64,000 nt of DNA from Mycobacterium sp. 1164966.3 (lineage in GTDB: Bacteria > Actinomycetota > Actinomycetes > Mycobacteriales > Mycobacteriaceae). Position numbers and translations under genes: made by a program. The notes under the pieces were generated by a model, which searched no databases, had not been told where the DNA came from, and saw nothing but the letters and a program-made list of their open reading frames with translations. The stretch is taken from contig NZ_LZSG01000034.1 of assembly GCF_001665395.1 (NCBI RefSeq), positions 1-64,000 of the forward strand. Reading direction: 5' to 3'. Shown here piece after piece: positions 27,309 through 36,643 of this stretch (position 1 is its first letter; each line of letters starts with the position of its first letter).

Positions 27309-27370
27309 TTTTGTCCGACTCTGAGCGACAATTGGCTTGCCGCGCAACGCTTGTCGCTAGGTGGACAAAA
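27309..27370. repeat. Nested inverted repeat, TTTTGTCC..GCGACAA / TTGTCGC..GGACAAAA
   Basis: Outer 8-bp arms TTTTGTCC (27309-27316) and GGACAAAA (27363-27370) enclose inner 7-bp arms GCGACAA (27325-27331) and TTGTCGC (27351-27357), around a GC-rich core TTGGCTTGCCGCGCAACGC. A degraded relative (GGCGACAAATCAATTGGCGC, then GTCGGACAAAG) occurs near 51.82-51.86 kb. It could fold into a long stem or be a small mobile repeat. Confidence 0.6.
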
Positions 27371-27515
27371 ACTACACATCCTGACATGCGGGCCGTCGAT
27401 TATGCGCACCCGGCCCGACAGCATGTTTGAGACAGCCCGAGCTAGATTTGTCGCTCCCGACGGCGCACCCATCGTCTAGGCGCCCACGGCAAATTCGCTG
27501 TCTCGGCTTTTCGAG

Positions 27516-27695
27516 CGTGAATCCTGGGCTTTGCCAGTGAATCCTGGGCTTTGCCAGTGCATCCTGGGCGGACAAATCGGCGGACTGCCGGCCTGGCTTC
27601 ACGCGCAAGGCCCTCAGCTCACGCGCAAAGCCCTCGCGTCACAGCCAACGCCCTCAGCTCACACCCAACGCCGTCTGTTCAACCCAACGCCCTCG
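27516..27695. repeat. Degenerate ~20-bp repeats in both orientations
   Basis: Three forward units of GTGAATCCTGGGCTTTGCCA (27516-27565, the third truncated) are followed, after about 35 bases, by five units in reverse of the type CTCACGCGCAAAGCCCTCAG (27597-27695). Together they can form a large imperfect stem. The same motif occurs at 38.84 and 51.64 kb. Units are too diverged and lack unique spacers, so this is not a CRISPR array. Confidence 0.7.
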
Positions 27696-27846
27696 GTACA
27701 TGCCGATAGCCGGTTCATGCATCCGGTTTTGTCGGTACCTCGCGATTGAATGCCTGTGTCGCGATGACTTCTCATCGCGCGCACGGTCTATAACCGTGAG
27801 CCCGGGCCAAAGCCTGGTCCGGGATACCGACAGCAAGGAGAACACG

Positions 27847-28305
27847 ATGGCGATCAACGTCGAGCCCGCTCTGTCCCCGCACCTGGTAGTCGACGACGCC
27901 GCCGCAGCGATCGATTTCTACGTCAAGGCCTTCGATGCCGTCGAGCTGGGCCGAGTTCCCGGCCCGGAGGGCAAGTTGGTCCACGCCGCGGTGCGCATCA
28001 ACGGCTTCCTGGTCATGCTCGCCGACGACTTTCCGGAAATGTGTGGCGGCAAGTCGATGACCCCGAAGTCACTGGGCGGAACGCCGGTCACCATCCATCT
28101 GACCGTCACCGACGTGGACGCGAAGTTTCAGCGGGCGGTGGACGCGGGCGCCACGGTAGTAATGCCAGTGGACGACCAGTTCTGGGGAGACCGCTACGGG
28201 ATAGTCGCCGACCCGTTCGGCCACCAGTGGTCGCTGGGACAGCCGGTGCGCGAGCTCAGCATGGAAGAGGTCCAGGAGGCGATGGCCGCGCAGGCGGGCG
28301 GCTAA
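27847..28305 (+). CDS. VOC-family protein, PhnB-like (Rv0887c-like)
   Basis: A 152-residue VOC protein: HLVVDDAAAAIDFYVKAFDAVELGRV at the N-terminus, then TPVTIHLTVTDVDAKFQRAVDAGATVVMPVDDQFWGDRYGIVADPFGHQWSL, the PhnB/YdhR glyoxalase-like signature. ATG 27847 has AAGGAGAACACG directly upstream. It corresponds to Rv0887c and converges with fprB (5 bases between stops). The Rv0888 sphingomyelinase gene known between citA and this gene in M. tuberculosis is not present. Enzymatic role is unknown. Confidence 0.87.
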   Translation: MAINVEPALSPHLVVDDAAAAIDFYVKAFDAVELGRVPGPEGKLVHAAVRINGFLVMLADDFPEMCGGKSMTPKSLGGTPVTIHLTVTDVDAKFQRAVDAGATVVMPVDDQFWGDRYGIVADPFGHQWSLGQPVRELSMEEVQEAMAAQAGG

Positions 28306-28310
28306 CCGAG

Positions 28311-30008
28311 CTAGGTCGCGGAAAGTTCACGCAGTCGAGCGGTCAGCCGGCGCCGTAACGACGTCGGCTGCGCGGCGGCCGCGGCGGCCAGCATGTCGTC
28401 GACGTCGGTGAACTTGTTGCGCGGGCGGCCGGAGGCCTTGCCCCGCGCAACCTCGGCGGCGTCGATGGCGTGCCATCCGGCCGAATCCACGACGTCGGGC
28501 TGACGAGCCCGCACCAATTTGGACAGCGCCGCGGACCCGGCCACCGGCTCGGTCAGCTTGCCGGCGTTGAAATCGGCGACCAGGTTATGGATGGTTTGCA
28601 GCGAGCAGGACTTGTTGGTGCCGATGAAGCCGGTGGGTCCGCGCTTGACCCAGCCGGCGACATAAGCGCCCGGTACCGGCTCGCCGGATCCGACGTCGAC
28701 GACACGACCGCCGTCGTTGGGCACGACAGCCGACGCAGCGTCGAATGGCAAATCGCGAATCGGCTTGCCGCGGTAGCCAATTGATGTCAGTACCAAGCCG
28801 GCATCAAGTTGGCGGCGCCGCTCGGTACCGGTGAGGGTGAACTCGACGCCGGTTGCCCGCTGCGGCCCGAGGACCTGCACGGGGGTCAGCCGATACGCCA
28901 ACCGGACGCGCGGGCGCGAACTCGGCACTGAGCTGTCGCCGAGTTTGCTCAGGATCTCCAGTTTGTTCTTGGTCAGCGGGTCGGAGGCGGTCGCAAAATC
29001 CTGGGCGACCAGCTCGTGGTCGGCGGCGTCGAGTACCACATCGGAGGCGCCCGTCAGCCCGATCAACTCGGGCAGTGTGAACGCCGAGTGCGCGGGGCCG
29101 CGCCTGGCGGCGATCACCACCTCGCGGACCGCGGAGTTGCGCAACGCCTGCAGCGCGCGGTCGGAGATGTCGGTGCGGGCCAAGTCGTCTGGGTCGGCGG
29201 TGAGCACGCGGGCCACGTCGAGGGCAACGTTGCCGTTACCGATGATCACGACCCGCTCGTGATTGAGATCGATTGGCAAATGGGCGAATTCGGGATGCCC
29301 GTTGATCCAGGCGACCAACTCTGTCGCGGTTGCGGTGCCCGGCAAACCCATTCCGTCGATATCCAGCCGATGGTCGTCGGGCGCGCCAACCGCGTACAGC
29401 ACGGCATGGTGGTGCGCCAGCAATTCGGCGTGGCTCAGGTGCTTGCCGATCTCGACGTTGAGATAGAACCGGAAGCGGCGATGACTGGCCACCCGGTCGA
29501 AGAGCCGGGTGACCCGCTTGGTGCTCTGATGATCGGGTGCCACTCCGGCACGCACCAGCCCGTAAGGGGTCGGCAGCTTCTCGAACACGTTGACGCGCAC
29601 GCCGTGCTGGACCAGCAGCTCGTCGGCCGCGTACATCGCCGCGGGCCCGGAACCCACGATGGCAACCGTCAGCGGCTGAGAGCGCGCCCGCACCTCCGGG
29701 GCAGGGATCACCGGCGCTAGTTTCGACGTCGGCGGCAGTTTCACGTCGGCGGGTCGCTCCGGATAGAACGACGCGTTGATCTCGATGAACGGCAGTTGCT
29801 TTGGCTCCAGCCTGGTATCGGGCGCGATCGCACCGACCGGGCAGGCACTCACACAGGCGCCGCAGTCCACGCAGGCAACCGGATCGATATACAACATCTC
29901 CGACGTGGCGAACCCCGGCTCGTCCGGCGACGGGTGGATGCAATTGACCGGGCACGCGAAGACGCAAGACCCGTCATTGCAGCACGACTGAGTAATAACG
30001 TGCGGCAT
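28311..30008 (-). CDS. fprB: Ferredoxin-NADP reductase fusion FprB
   Basis: A 565-residue fusion of an N-terminal 7Fe-type ferredoxin (cysteines in SCCNDGSCVFACPVNC and CVDCGACVSACPVG, residues 9-56) with an adrenodoxin-reductase-like NADPH:ferredoxin oxidoreductase. The FAD motif is AIVGSGPAAMYAADELL, the NADP motif is VVIIGNGNVALDVARVL, and the C-terminal block is AGWVKRGPTGFIGTNKSCS. It matches FprB (Rv0886). It moves electrons from NADPH to iron-sulfur acceptors. It sits 31 bases after the diiron oxygenase stop on the same strand, a plausible redox partner. Confidence 0.95.
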   Translation of the reverse strand: MPHVITQSCCNDGSCVFACPVNCIHPSPDEPGFATSEMLYIDPVACVDCGACVSACPVGAIAPDTRLEPKQLPFIEINASFYPERPADVKLPPTSKLAPVIPAPEVRARSQPLTVAIVGSGPAAMYAADELLVQHGVRVNVFEKLPTPYGLVRAGVAPDHQSTKRVTRLFDRVASHRRFRFYLNVEIGKHLSHAELLAHHHAVLYAVGAPDDHRLDIDGMGLPGTATATELVAWINGHPEFAHLPIDLNHERVVIIGNGNVALDVARVLTADPDDLARTDISDRALQALRNSAVREVVIAARRGPAHSAFTLPELIGLTGASDVVLDAADHELVAQDFATASDPLTKNKLEILSKLGDSSVPSSRPRVRLAYRLTPVQVLGPQRATGVEFTLTGTERRRQLDAGLVLTSIGYRGKPIRDLPFDAASAVVPNDGGRVVDVGSGEPVPGAYVAGWVKRGPTGFIGTNKSCSLQTIHNLVADFNAGKLTEPVAGSAALSKLVRARQPDVVDSAGWHAIDAAEVARGKASGRPRNKFTDVDDMLAAAAAAQPTSLRRRLTARLRELSAT

Positions 30009-30039
30009 CAGCAGCTAAAGCTTCGAAAAACTCGCGGAG

Positions 30040-31065
30040 TTACGCGGCCGGCGCAGCGGCCAGGTGCTGGCGCTGCGGCTCGCTGCGGTAGCGCGACGGT
30101 TTGCCGTTTATCTTGCAGATGCGCCACATGAGCCGGGCAGAGCGAGTTTCCATCAGACCGGTGTCATACGCCAACATCCGGACATCGGAGAACATGTCGC
30201 GCAACCACTTTCGCGACTCCGGCGACCGGAAGAACAGCTCCTTCTTGACCGAGCGCGGAATATCGAACTCCTGCCAGAACGACTTGGGCGGAATCAAAAT
30301 CGCATTGCACAACGTGCGCATCGTCAACGGGAAGTACAGCGAAACCCAGAATCGCTGCCTGCGAGTCAACTCCGGCAACCGCCGGCGCAGGAACTCATGG
30401 GCGAACGATATGTGCCTTGCTTCCTCGGCCACGTGAATGGCCATCACCCGTTCCATGATCGGGTGCAGCGACTTGCCCTCCCGAAGCACCTGCTTCTGGG
30501 TGTGATCGATGGGCTCTTCACCGGCGAGCACACCGATGAAGAACGCAACCGGCAGTGGTCCGGCCACCAGCGGCACCAGCGGCGAAATCCAACGCAGCCG
30601 CCTCGGCATCCCCGGGACATCGGCGCCGATGCGGTTGACCATCTCCTGGAACATCATGGTGTGGTTGCACTCTTCGACGGATTCGTGCAGGCAGTACCGG
30701 TATTCCGGCGACCCGTTGGGCACCCAGAAGGTGTAGTTCATCAGCCCGCGGATCAAGATGGACTCGAAGTGCAATCCCACCTTGGCCACGTTGGCCTGCC
30801 GCCACATGCCGATCTTGATCTGGCGTTCCAGCGGCTGTGCCTGATACCAGGGATGACGGCCCAGAGGGTCGGTCGCCGGGAGAACCCACCGAGGATCGTT
30901 CTCGGTGACTTTGAATTCCGGTGACTTCCAGTCGATATCGGTGTACGGGTTGAAGTTTCGCCGCACCGACCCCTCGGACAGTGTGGCGAGCATCTCCACG
31001 TACTCAGCGTCGTCGCGCACCTCCATGTTGCGGCGCCATCGCTGAACCATTCGCGTCCTGGCCAT
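30040..31065 (-). CDS. AurF-type diiron oxygenase (Rv0885-like)
   Basis: A 341-residue ferritin-like protein of the p-aminobenzoate N-oxygenase AurF family (Rv0885). Diiron ligands are visible as Glu in HFESILIRG, ESVEECNHTMMF and HVAEEARHISFAHEF, the repeated E/ExxH pattern. Such enzymes need an electron donor; FprB is encoded immediately downstream. ATG 31065 has GGGGAGGG upstream. It diverges from serC, with a CRP-like site between. The serC-Rv0885 intergenic region is a reported CRP target in M. tuberculosis. The natural substrate is unknown. Confidence 0.88.
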   Translation of the reverse strand: MARTRMVQRWRRNMEVRDDAEYVEMLATLSEGSVRRNFNPYTDIDWKSPEFKVTENDPRWVLPATDPLGRHPWYQAQPLERQIKIGMWRQANVAKVGLHFESILIRGLMNYTFWVPNGSPEYRYCLHESVEECNHTMMFQEMVNRIGADVPGMPRRLRWISPLVPLVAGPLPVAFFIGVLAGEEPIDHTQKQVLREGKSLHPIMERVMAIHVAEEARHISFAHEFLRRRLPELTRRQRFWVSLYFPLTMRTLCNAILIPPKSFWQEFDIPRSVKKELFFRSPESRKWLRDMFSDVRMLAYDTGLMETRSARLMWRICKINGKPSRYRSEPQRQHLAAAPAA

Positions 31066-31182
31066 TCAGCCCTCCCCAATGAGGTTTACGTTGGGACGTG
31101 TACCCAAGACGGTACCGGCGGTACCGCGAATTCACCAGGCTTGGCCAAAGCAGTGTGGCCTGACCAGTGGTCACGCTTTTCG

Positions 31183-32392
<1,210 letters not shown>

Positions 32393-32495
32393 TCCGGCGA
32401 GCTCCCGCGTGTCACCAAGGTCAACGACGTTTGTCGCACTAGAGTGCGCAGCTAACAGGTCGTGCTGACCCGCACGAAACCTGCGAGGAGATGCC

Positions 32496-33266
32496 ATGCG
32501 GGAACTCAAAGTGGTCGGGCTCGATGCCGACGGGAAATGCATCATCTGCGAGGGGGATGACACCGCAGAAAGGTTCAAGCTCCCGGCCGATGACCGACTG
32601 CGGGCGGCCCTCGACGGCGAGCCGGCGCAGCCGGAACAACCGCAGCTCGACATCGAAGTCACCAACATGCTGAGCCCCAAGGAAATTCAGGCCCGCATCC
32701 GCGCCGGTGCATCCGTCGAACAGGTAGCCGCGGCTTCGGGATCGGATGTCAACCGGATTCGACGGTTCGCGAACCCGGTATTGCTGGAACGTTTTCGCGC
32801 CGCGGAGCTGGCGACGGCCGCGCACCCGCTGCTGGCCGACGGTCCCTCGGTGCTGACACTGCTGGAGACCATCACCGCCGCGCTGATGACGCGCGGTTTG
32901 CAGGCCGACCGACTCAGCTGGGACGCCTGGCGCAACGAAGACGGCCGCTGGACGGTGCAGCTGACGTGGAAGGCTGGCAGGTCGGACAACCGTGCCCATT
33001 TCCGGTTCACCCCCGGCGCCCACGGCGGTACCGTCAGCGCGATCGACGATGCCGCCAGTGAGCTGATCGACCCGGACTTCAAGGCGCCCCTGCGGCCGCT
33101 AGCGCCGGTCTCCCACATTGCGTTTGAAGCCTTCGACGACTTCGAGGAGCCAGCCGCGCCAGAAGCCCCGCAGCCGCAGCAGCAGGCGAGCAGCCGACGT
33201 GGCAAGCCGCCGGTCCCGGCCTGGGAGGACGTGCTGCTCGGGGTGCGCTCGAGCGGGCAGCGCTAG
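32496..33266 (+). CDS. sepH: Cell-division regulator SepH
   Basis: A 256-residue actinobacterial SepH (Rv0883c). The conserved N-terminal DUF3071 region is MRELKVVGLDADGKCIICEG, the HTH-like segment is MLSPKEIQARIRAGASVEQVAAASG (about residues 58-83), and RIRRFANPVLLERFRAAELA follows. The C-terminus is a low-complexity Pro/Ala/Gln-rich linker. SepH binds FtsZ and promotes its assembly in Streptomyces and mycobacteria. ATG 32496 is preceded by GAGGAGA. Its end overlaps the convergent membrane-protein gene by 4 bases. Confidence 0.92.
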   Translation: MRELKVVGLDADGKCIICEGDDTAERFKLPADDRLRAALDGEPAQPEQPQLDIEVTNMLSPKEIQARIRAGASVEQVAAASGSDVNRIRRFANPVLLERFRAAELATAAHPLLADGPSVLTLLETITAALMTRGLQADRLSWDAWRNEDGRWTVQLTWKAGRSDNRAHFRFTPGAHGGTVSAIDDAASELIDPDFKAPLRPLAPVSHIAFEAFDDFEEPAAPEAPQPQQQASSRRGKPPVPAWEDVLLGVRSSGQR

Positions 33267-33535
33267 CTGCTGCCGACCATCGCCAGGAGCGCCAGCCACG
33301 CACCCGCGACGCCAACCCCCGCACCCAGCACGAACCAGCGCAGCACCGGGGTGCGCCGCCAGCCCCACACCGTCGGCGCCAGTCCCCCAACCGCCACGAT
33401 GTTGAGTCCCACGGCCAGCAGCGCATGCACCCGTATCAGGCCGAGGCTGAGCACCACCACGGCGGTTCCGATGACCGCGGCCACGAAACCGGCCACCGTC
33501 AAACCCGTTGCCCACGGCGTGGATTGGTCCGTCAC
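33263..33535 (-). CDS. Small three-helix membrane protein (Rv0882-like)
   Basis: A 90-residue integral membrane protein with hydrophobic stretches at about 9-31, 37-57 and 65-88, otherwise featureless. It corresponds to Rv0882. The last bases overlap sepH tail-to-tail. It lies 31 bases downstream of the methyltransferase stop on the opposite side of a short gap, in the same direction. Function is unknown. Confidence 0.78.
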   Translation of the reverse strand: MTDQSTPWATGLTVAGFVAAVIGTAVVVLSLGLIRVHALLAVGLNIVAVGGLAPTVWGWRRTPVLRWFVLGAGVGVAGAWLALLAMVGSS

Positions 33536-33566
33536 GAGCCGAGCCTAACTCGCATTGTCCGCCTCC

Positions 33567-34379
33567 TCATCGAGCCGCGCAGCGCTCGTAGAAGGCCAGC
33601 GCCGCCGCCGTCGCGACGTTGAGCGAGTCGGTCCCCCGCGACATCGGGATGCGCACCCGCACATCGCTGCGCCCCAGGGCGGCCGGCGTCAGTCCCGGGC
33701 CCTCCGCCCCGACCAGCACCGCAATCCGCTCGTCGCGGACGTCCGCCATCGCCTCGGCCAGCGGGCGCGCATCGCCGTGCGGAGTCATCGCCAGCAACCG
33801 GAAGCCGCTTTGTTTCAGCTTCGCCAGATCGACGGGCCAGTCGGTTGCTCGCGCATATGGCACCAGCAACGCGTGGCCCATGGATACCCGGACCGCGCGG
33901 CGGTAGAGCGGATCGGCGCAGCCACTGCCGAACACCACCGCATCCACGCCCAGCCCCGCCGCATTGCGGAAGATCGAGCCCAGGTTCTCGTGGTCGTTGA
34001 CGCCTTCCAGCACCGCGACGGTACGGGCGCCGTCGACCACTTCGGCAACGCCGGGTTCGGGCACCCGCCGCGCGGCGGCCAGCACTCCGCGGTTGAGGTG
34101 AAAGCCGACCACCCGCGCCATCACATCAGCGGAGACGCGATAGAAGGGCGCCCTGGCGCCGGCCAGGTCGCCGTGGAGTTCGGCCAGCCTGCGGTCGGTG
34201 CCCAGCAACGCGAACGGCGTGAACCGGGATGCCAGCATGCGCTGCACCACCAGCACACCCTCGGCGATCACCAGCCCTTTGCCGGTGGGCAGATCGGGAC
34301 GACGGTCGACGCTGTTCAGGTCGCGGAAATCGTCGAGCCGTGGATCGTCTGGATCGTCAATGTCGAAGACGTCGCTCAC
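33567..34379 (-). CDS. SpoU/TrmH-family rRNA or tRNA 2'-O-methyltransferase (Rv0881-like)
   Basis: A 270-residue SPOUT methyltransferase. An N-terminal substrate-binding part is followed by the trefoil-knot motifs [28 protein letters not shown] (motif 1), [14 protein letters not shown] (motif 2) and [22 protein letters not shown] (motif 3). It uses SAM to methylate a ribose in structured RNA; the target nucleotide is unknown. The start overlaps the MarR gene stop by 4 bases, so the two are co-transcribed. It matches Rv0881. Confidence 0.92.
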   Translation of the reverse strand: MSDVFDIDDPDDPRLDDFRDLNSVDRRPDLPTGKGLVIAEGVLVVQRMLASRFTPFALLGTDRRLAELHGDLAGARAPFYRVSADVMARVVGFHLNRGVLAAARRVPEPGVAEVVDGARTVAVLEGVNDHENLGSIFRNAAGLGVDAVVFGSGCADPLYRRAVRVSMGHALLVPYARATDWPVDLAKLKQSGFRLLAMTPHGDARPLAEAMADVRDERIAVLVGAEGPGLTPAALGRSDVRVRIPMSRGTDSLNVATAAALAFYERCAAR

Positions 34380-34819
34380 GGGCGTCCGTCGGCCCTGTCG
34401 TCCACTAAAGCCAGCATCAGATCGGCCGCGCAGCGCAGGATGTCACGCTGGTTGTCGTCCAGCGTCGCGAGCCGCTCGGCCAGCCACTCCTGGCGGGCGC
34501 GGCGCGCCGCCTTGACCAGCTCGGCACCGGCCTCGGACACCGAGACCAGCACCTGGCGACCGTCGACAGGATGCGGTGTGCGGTCCACGAAGCCCATGTC
34601 GGCCAACGAGGCGACCACCCGCGTCATCGACGGCGGCCGTACTCGTTCCCGAAGCGCCAGCGCCCCGGGAGTCATCGCCCCTTCGTTGGCCAGTGTGGTC
34701 AGCACCGACAACTGGGACAGCGACACCGGCGACTGCGGATTGCGGAACCGCAGCTGCCGCGCCAGCCGCATGACCGCCAACGACAAGTCGCTGGCCAGGC
34801 GGGCATCGCTGTCAGGCAC
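34376..34819 (-). CDS. MarR-family regulator (Rv0880-like)
   Basis: A 147-residue MarR winged-helix regulator: [45 protein letters not shown] forms the HTH, and [22 protein letters not shown] forms the wing. It corresponds to Rv0880, which has been characterised as a self-regulating MarR protein. It overlaps the methyltransferase start by 4 bases and diverges from the DUF2530 gene across 132 bases. The ligand is unknown. Confidence 0.92.
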   Translation of the reverse strand: MPDSDARLASDLSLAVMRLARQLRFRNPQSPVSLSQLSVLTTLANEGAMTPGALALRERVRPPSMTRVVASLADMGFVDRTPHPVDGRQVLVSVSEAGAELVKAARRARQEWLAERLATLDDNQRDILRCAADLMLALVDDRADGRP

Positions 34820-34951
34820 AGCGCGAGGTTACAACGGAACCTGAGAAAGAACACTCGAAACGCGAGCGACGGACCTCGCCCCATTCACCGCGAGGCGCTA
34901 TTTCGTCAGCCGCGAAACGTCCTTAACCGTCGCCCGGCTAGATTTGTCGCG

Positions 34952-35227
34952 ATGTCTGTCGAACGTGATCAGAACATTGAGCCGCCGCCGCTGCCACCGA
35001 AGTTGCTCGCGGTGTGGCCGGTCATTGTGGTCGGCGTGCTGGGTTGGCTGATCGCGGCGGCAGTGGCGTTTCTGGTGCCGACACTGGCGAGTTGGCGTCC
35101 GCTGACCGTGGCCGGACTGGTAACCGGAGTGGTCGGTACGAGCATCTTTCTGTGGCAACTCGCCGCTGCCCGGCGTGGCGCGCGCGGCGCGCAATCCGGA
35201 CTCGAAACCTTTCTCAACCCGAAATAG
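34952..35227 (+). CDS. DUF2530 membrane protein (Rv0879c-like)
   Basis: A 91-residue protein with two transmembrane helices (about 20-45 and 50-72) after a proline-rich N-terminus (IEPPPLPPKLLAVW); DUF2530 type, matching Rv0879c. The ATG at 34952 is favoured because the upstream frame is the antisense shadow of the MarR gene. It is followed after 41 bases by the SRPBCC gene. In M. tuberculosis PPE13 sits next to it; no PPE gene is found here. Function is unknown. Confidence 0.82.
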   Translation: MSVERDQNIEPPPLPPKLLAVWPVIVVGVLGWLIAAAVAFLVPTLASWRPLTVAGLVTGVVGTSIFLWQLAAARRGARGAQSGLETFLNPK

Positions 35228-35268
35228 ATCGCAACAGCAATTCACAACGACGCGTCCCGGGAGGATCA

Positions 35269-35724
35269 GTGGTAGCACCACTTCTACAAGCGCACGTCGA
35301 CATCGACGCGCCGGCATCGAAAGTCTGGGCGCTGATTTCTGATTTCCGGCGAATGCCGGAATGGAGTCCGCAATGCCGCTGGATGCGGCCTTTCGGTCCG
35401 CTGCGCCAGGGCACCCGCACGCTGAACTTCAACCGACGCAATCGACTTTTCTGGCCCACTACGTCCACCGTGATCGAGGTGATCCCGGAGAAGAAGCTGA
35501 CATTCCGGGTCGACGCCAACCGCACCGTGTGGAGCTACGAGCTCGAGCCGAACGGCGAGGGCACCCGGGTGATCGAGAGCCGGCACGCCGAAAACGGTGT
35601 CAGCGCGTTTTCGAACATGTCGGTTAACGCCTTCTTGGGCGGAACGACGAACTTCGAGCGCGAGCTGCTGGACGGCATGAACACGTCGCTGGCGAACATC
35701 AAAGCCGCCGCCGAGCGAGGTTAA
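35269..35724 (+). CDS. SRPBCC/polyketide-cyclase-like protein
   Basis: A 151-residue START-fold protein: VDIDAPASKVWALISDFRRMPEWSPQCRWMRP at the N-terminus, then a beta sheet and a C-terminal helix LDGMNTSLANIKAAAER. It resembles the mycobacterial Rv0854/Rv0856/Rv0857 group. I chose GTG 35269, with GGGAGGA 4 bases before it; earlier in-frame starts run into the DUF2530 gene. It overlaps the convergent DUF3027 gene by 4 bases. A hydrophobic-ligand-binding role is likely from the fold; the ligand is unknown. Confidence 0.82.
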   Translation: MVAPLLQAHVDIDAPASKVWALISDFRRMPEWSPQCRWMRPFGPLRQGTRTLNFNRRNRLFWPTTSTVIEVIPEKKLTFRVDANRTVWSYELEPNGEGTRVIESRHAENGVSAFSNMSVNAFLGGTTNFERELLDGMNTSLANIKAAAERG

Positions 35725-36530
35725 TCCGACTCCTCTTCGGAGGGCTGCACTGGCGGTGTCTCCAGCATGTCGAGGACACCGTCGTCGTACGGCTCGTAGA
35801 TCGGAGAGCCAGTGCCCGCGGGGGCCGGGGTGTCGGAGTGAGCGCCGCAGCCGTACTGCTTGTCGACGACGTGTCCGTCGGCGGACAACTCGTTGCCGCA
35901 AACGCCGAACATCGCGCCGAGCGACCCGGCCAACGGCAGGAAGAAGCCGCAGTCGCGACAGACGCGCTTGGTGGACCGAGCCATCGCCGACGCGGGACCG
36001 TAGTCGCCCTCGTGCCATCTTTCGGCGGCCTCGGCGCGACCCCAGGCACTCATCACCCAGCGCCGGCCCAGCCCGATCTCCGCGGCGGTCTCGTCTACCT
36101 GCGGGTCACCGCTGGCGGCATAGCCGGGAGCCAGCCGCGGGTCGTCCGCGGCCGGAGCCAGCAGGTCACCAGGGCTCAAATCCCCCGGCTTGACGCGCTG
36201 CTCCCACGGCACCCACTCGGGCGCTAACAGCGCCGTCGGCCCGGGGACCAGCACCACTTCGCTCACGGTGGCGTGATCGGCACCCGGATACGCGGCGACG
36301 ACGACGGACCACTGCCACCCCTGATAGCCGGGCAGATGCGCCAGGAACCGATGGGTGGCGGCGGCGGGGTCTTCATACCCGACGCCCAGATAGTCACCCA
36401 CCGTGTCGGCTCCGCTGACCTCCGCGATCGCGGCCCTGGCCTGGTCGACCGCGCCCGTCAGCACCGCCGCCAACCCCTCGGGCCACTCGTCCACGGTTGA
36501 CACGGCGGCTTCCTCGATGGGTCCGCTCAC
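35721..36530 (-). CDS. DUF3027 protein (Rv0877-like)
   Basis: A 269-residue soluble protein with DUF3027 features: GYEDPAAATHRFLAHLPGYQGWQWSVVVAA, VSEVVLVPGPTALLAPEWVPWEQRVKPGDL, and a late Cys cluster CRDCGFFLPLAGSLGAMFGVC, possibly a metal site. GTG 36530 (VSGPIEEAAV) is preferred, with AGGAAGG upstream; the track-like longer start at 36566 is weaker. It corresponds to Rv0877 and diverges from the MFS gene. Function is unknown. Confidence 0.85.
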   Translation of the reverse strand: MSGPIEEAAVSTVDEWPEGLAAVLTGAVDQARAAIAEVSGADTVGDYLGVGYEDPAAATHRFLAHLPGYQGWQWSVVVAAYPGADHATVSEVVLVPGPTALLAPEWVPWEQRVKPGDLSPGDLLAPAADDPRLAPGYAASGDPQVDETAAEIGLGRRWVMSAWGRAEAAERWHEGDYGPASAMARSTKRVCRDCGFFLPLAGSLGAMFGVCGNELSADGHVVDKQYGCGAHSDTPAPAGTGSPIYEPYDDGVLDMLETPPVQPSEEESD

Positions 36531-36643
36531 ACTGCTACCTTCCTGTCCCGCTGTAGGTGTCCTCAATACTGCCGAAAACGACGTTGCCGAGCCACACTGG
36601 CCACTTGCCGACGCATGCAGCCGGCATAGGACAGAATTGAACG

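Larger units (their letters stand above)
27200..27846. other. Gene-free, repeat-rich intergenic region after citA
   Basis: 647 bases with no supported gene. It holds two short direct repeats ACTCGGTTCACCATTGG / ACTCGGTACACCATTGG (27230-27265), a nested inverted repeat at 27309-27370, and the ~20-bp degenerate repeats at 27516-27695. The promoter and ribosome-binding site (CAAGGAGAAC) of the VOC gene at 27847 lie at its right end. Concentration of dyads suggests a hot spot for small non-coding elements. Confidence 0.7.

Noticed and set aside
27516..27695. Possible CRISPR array
   Set aside because: Units differ from each other, are back to back without unique spacers, and face in two directions; no cas genes are nearby.
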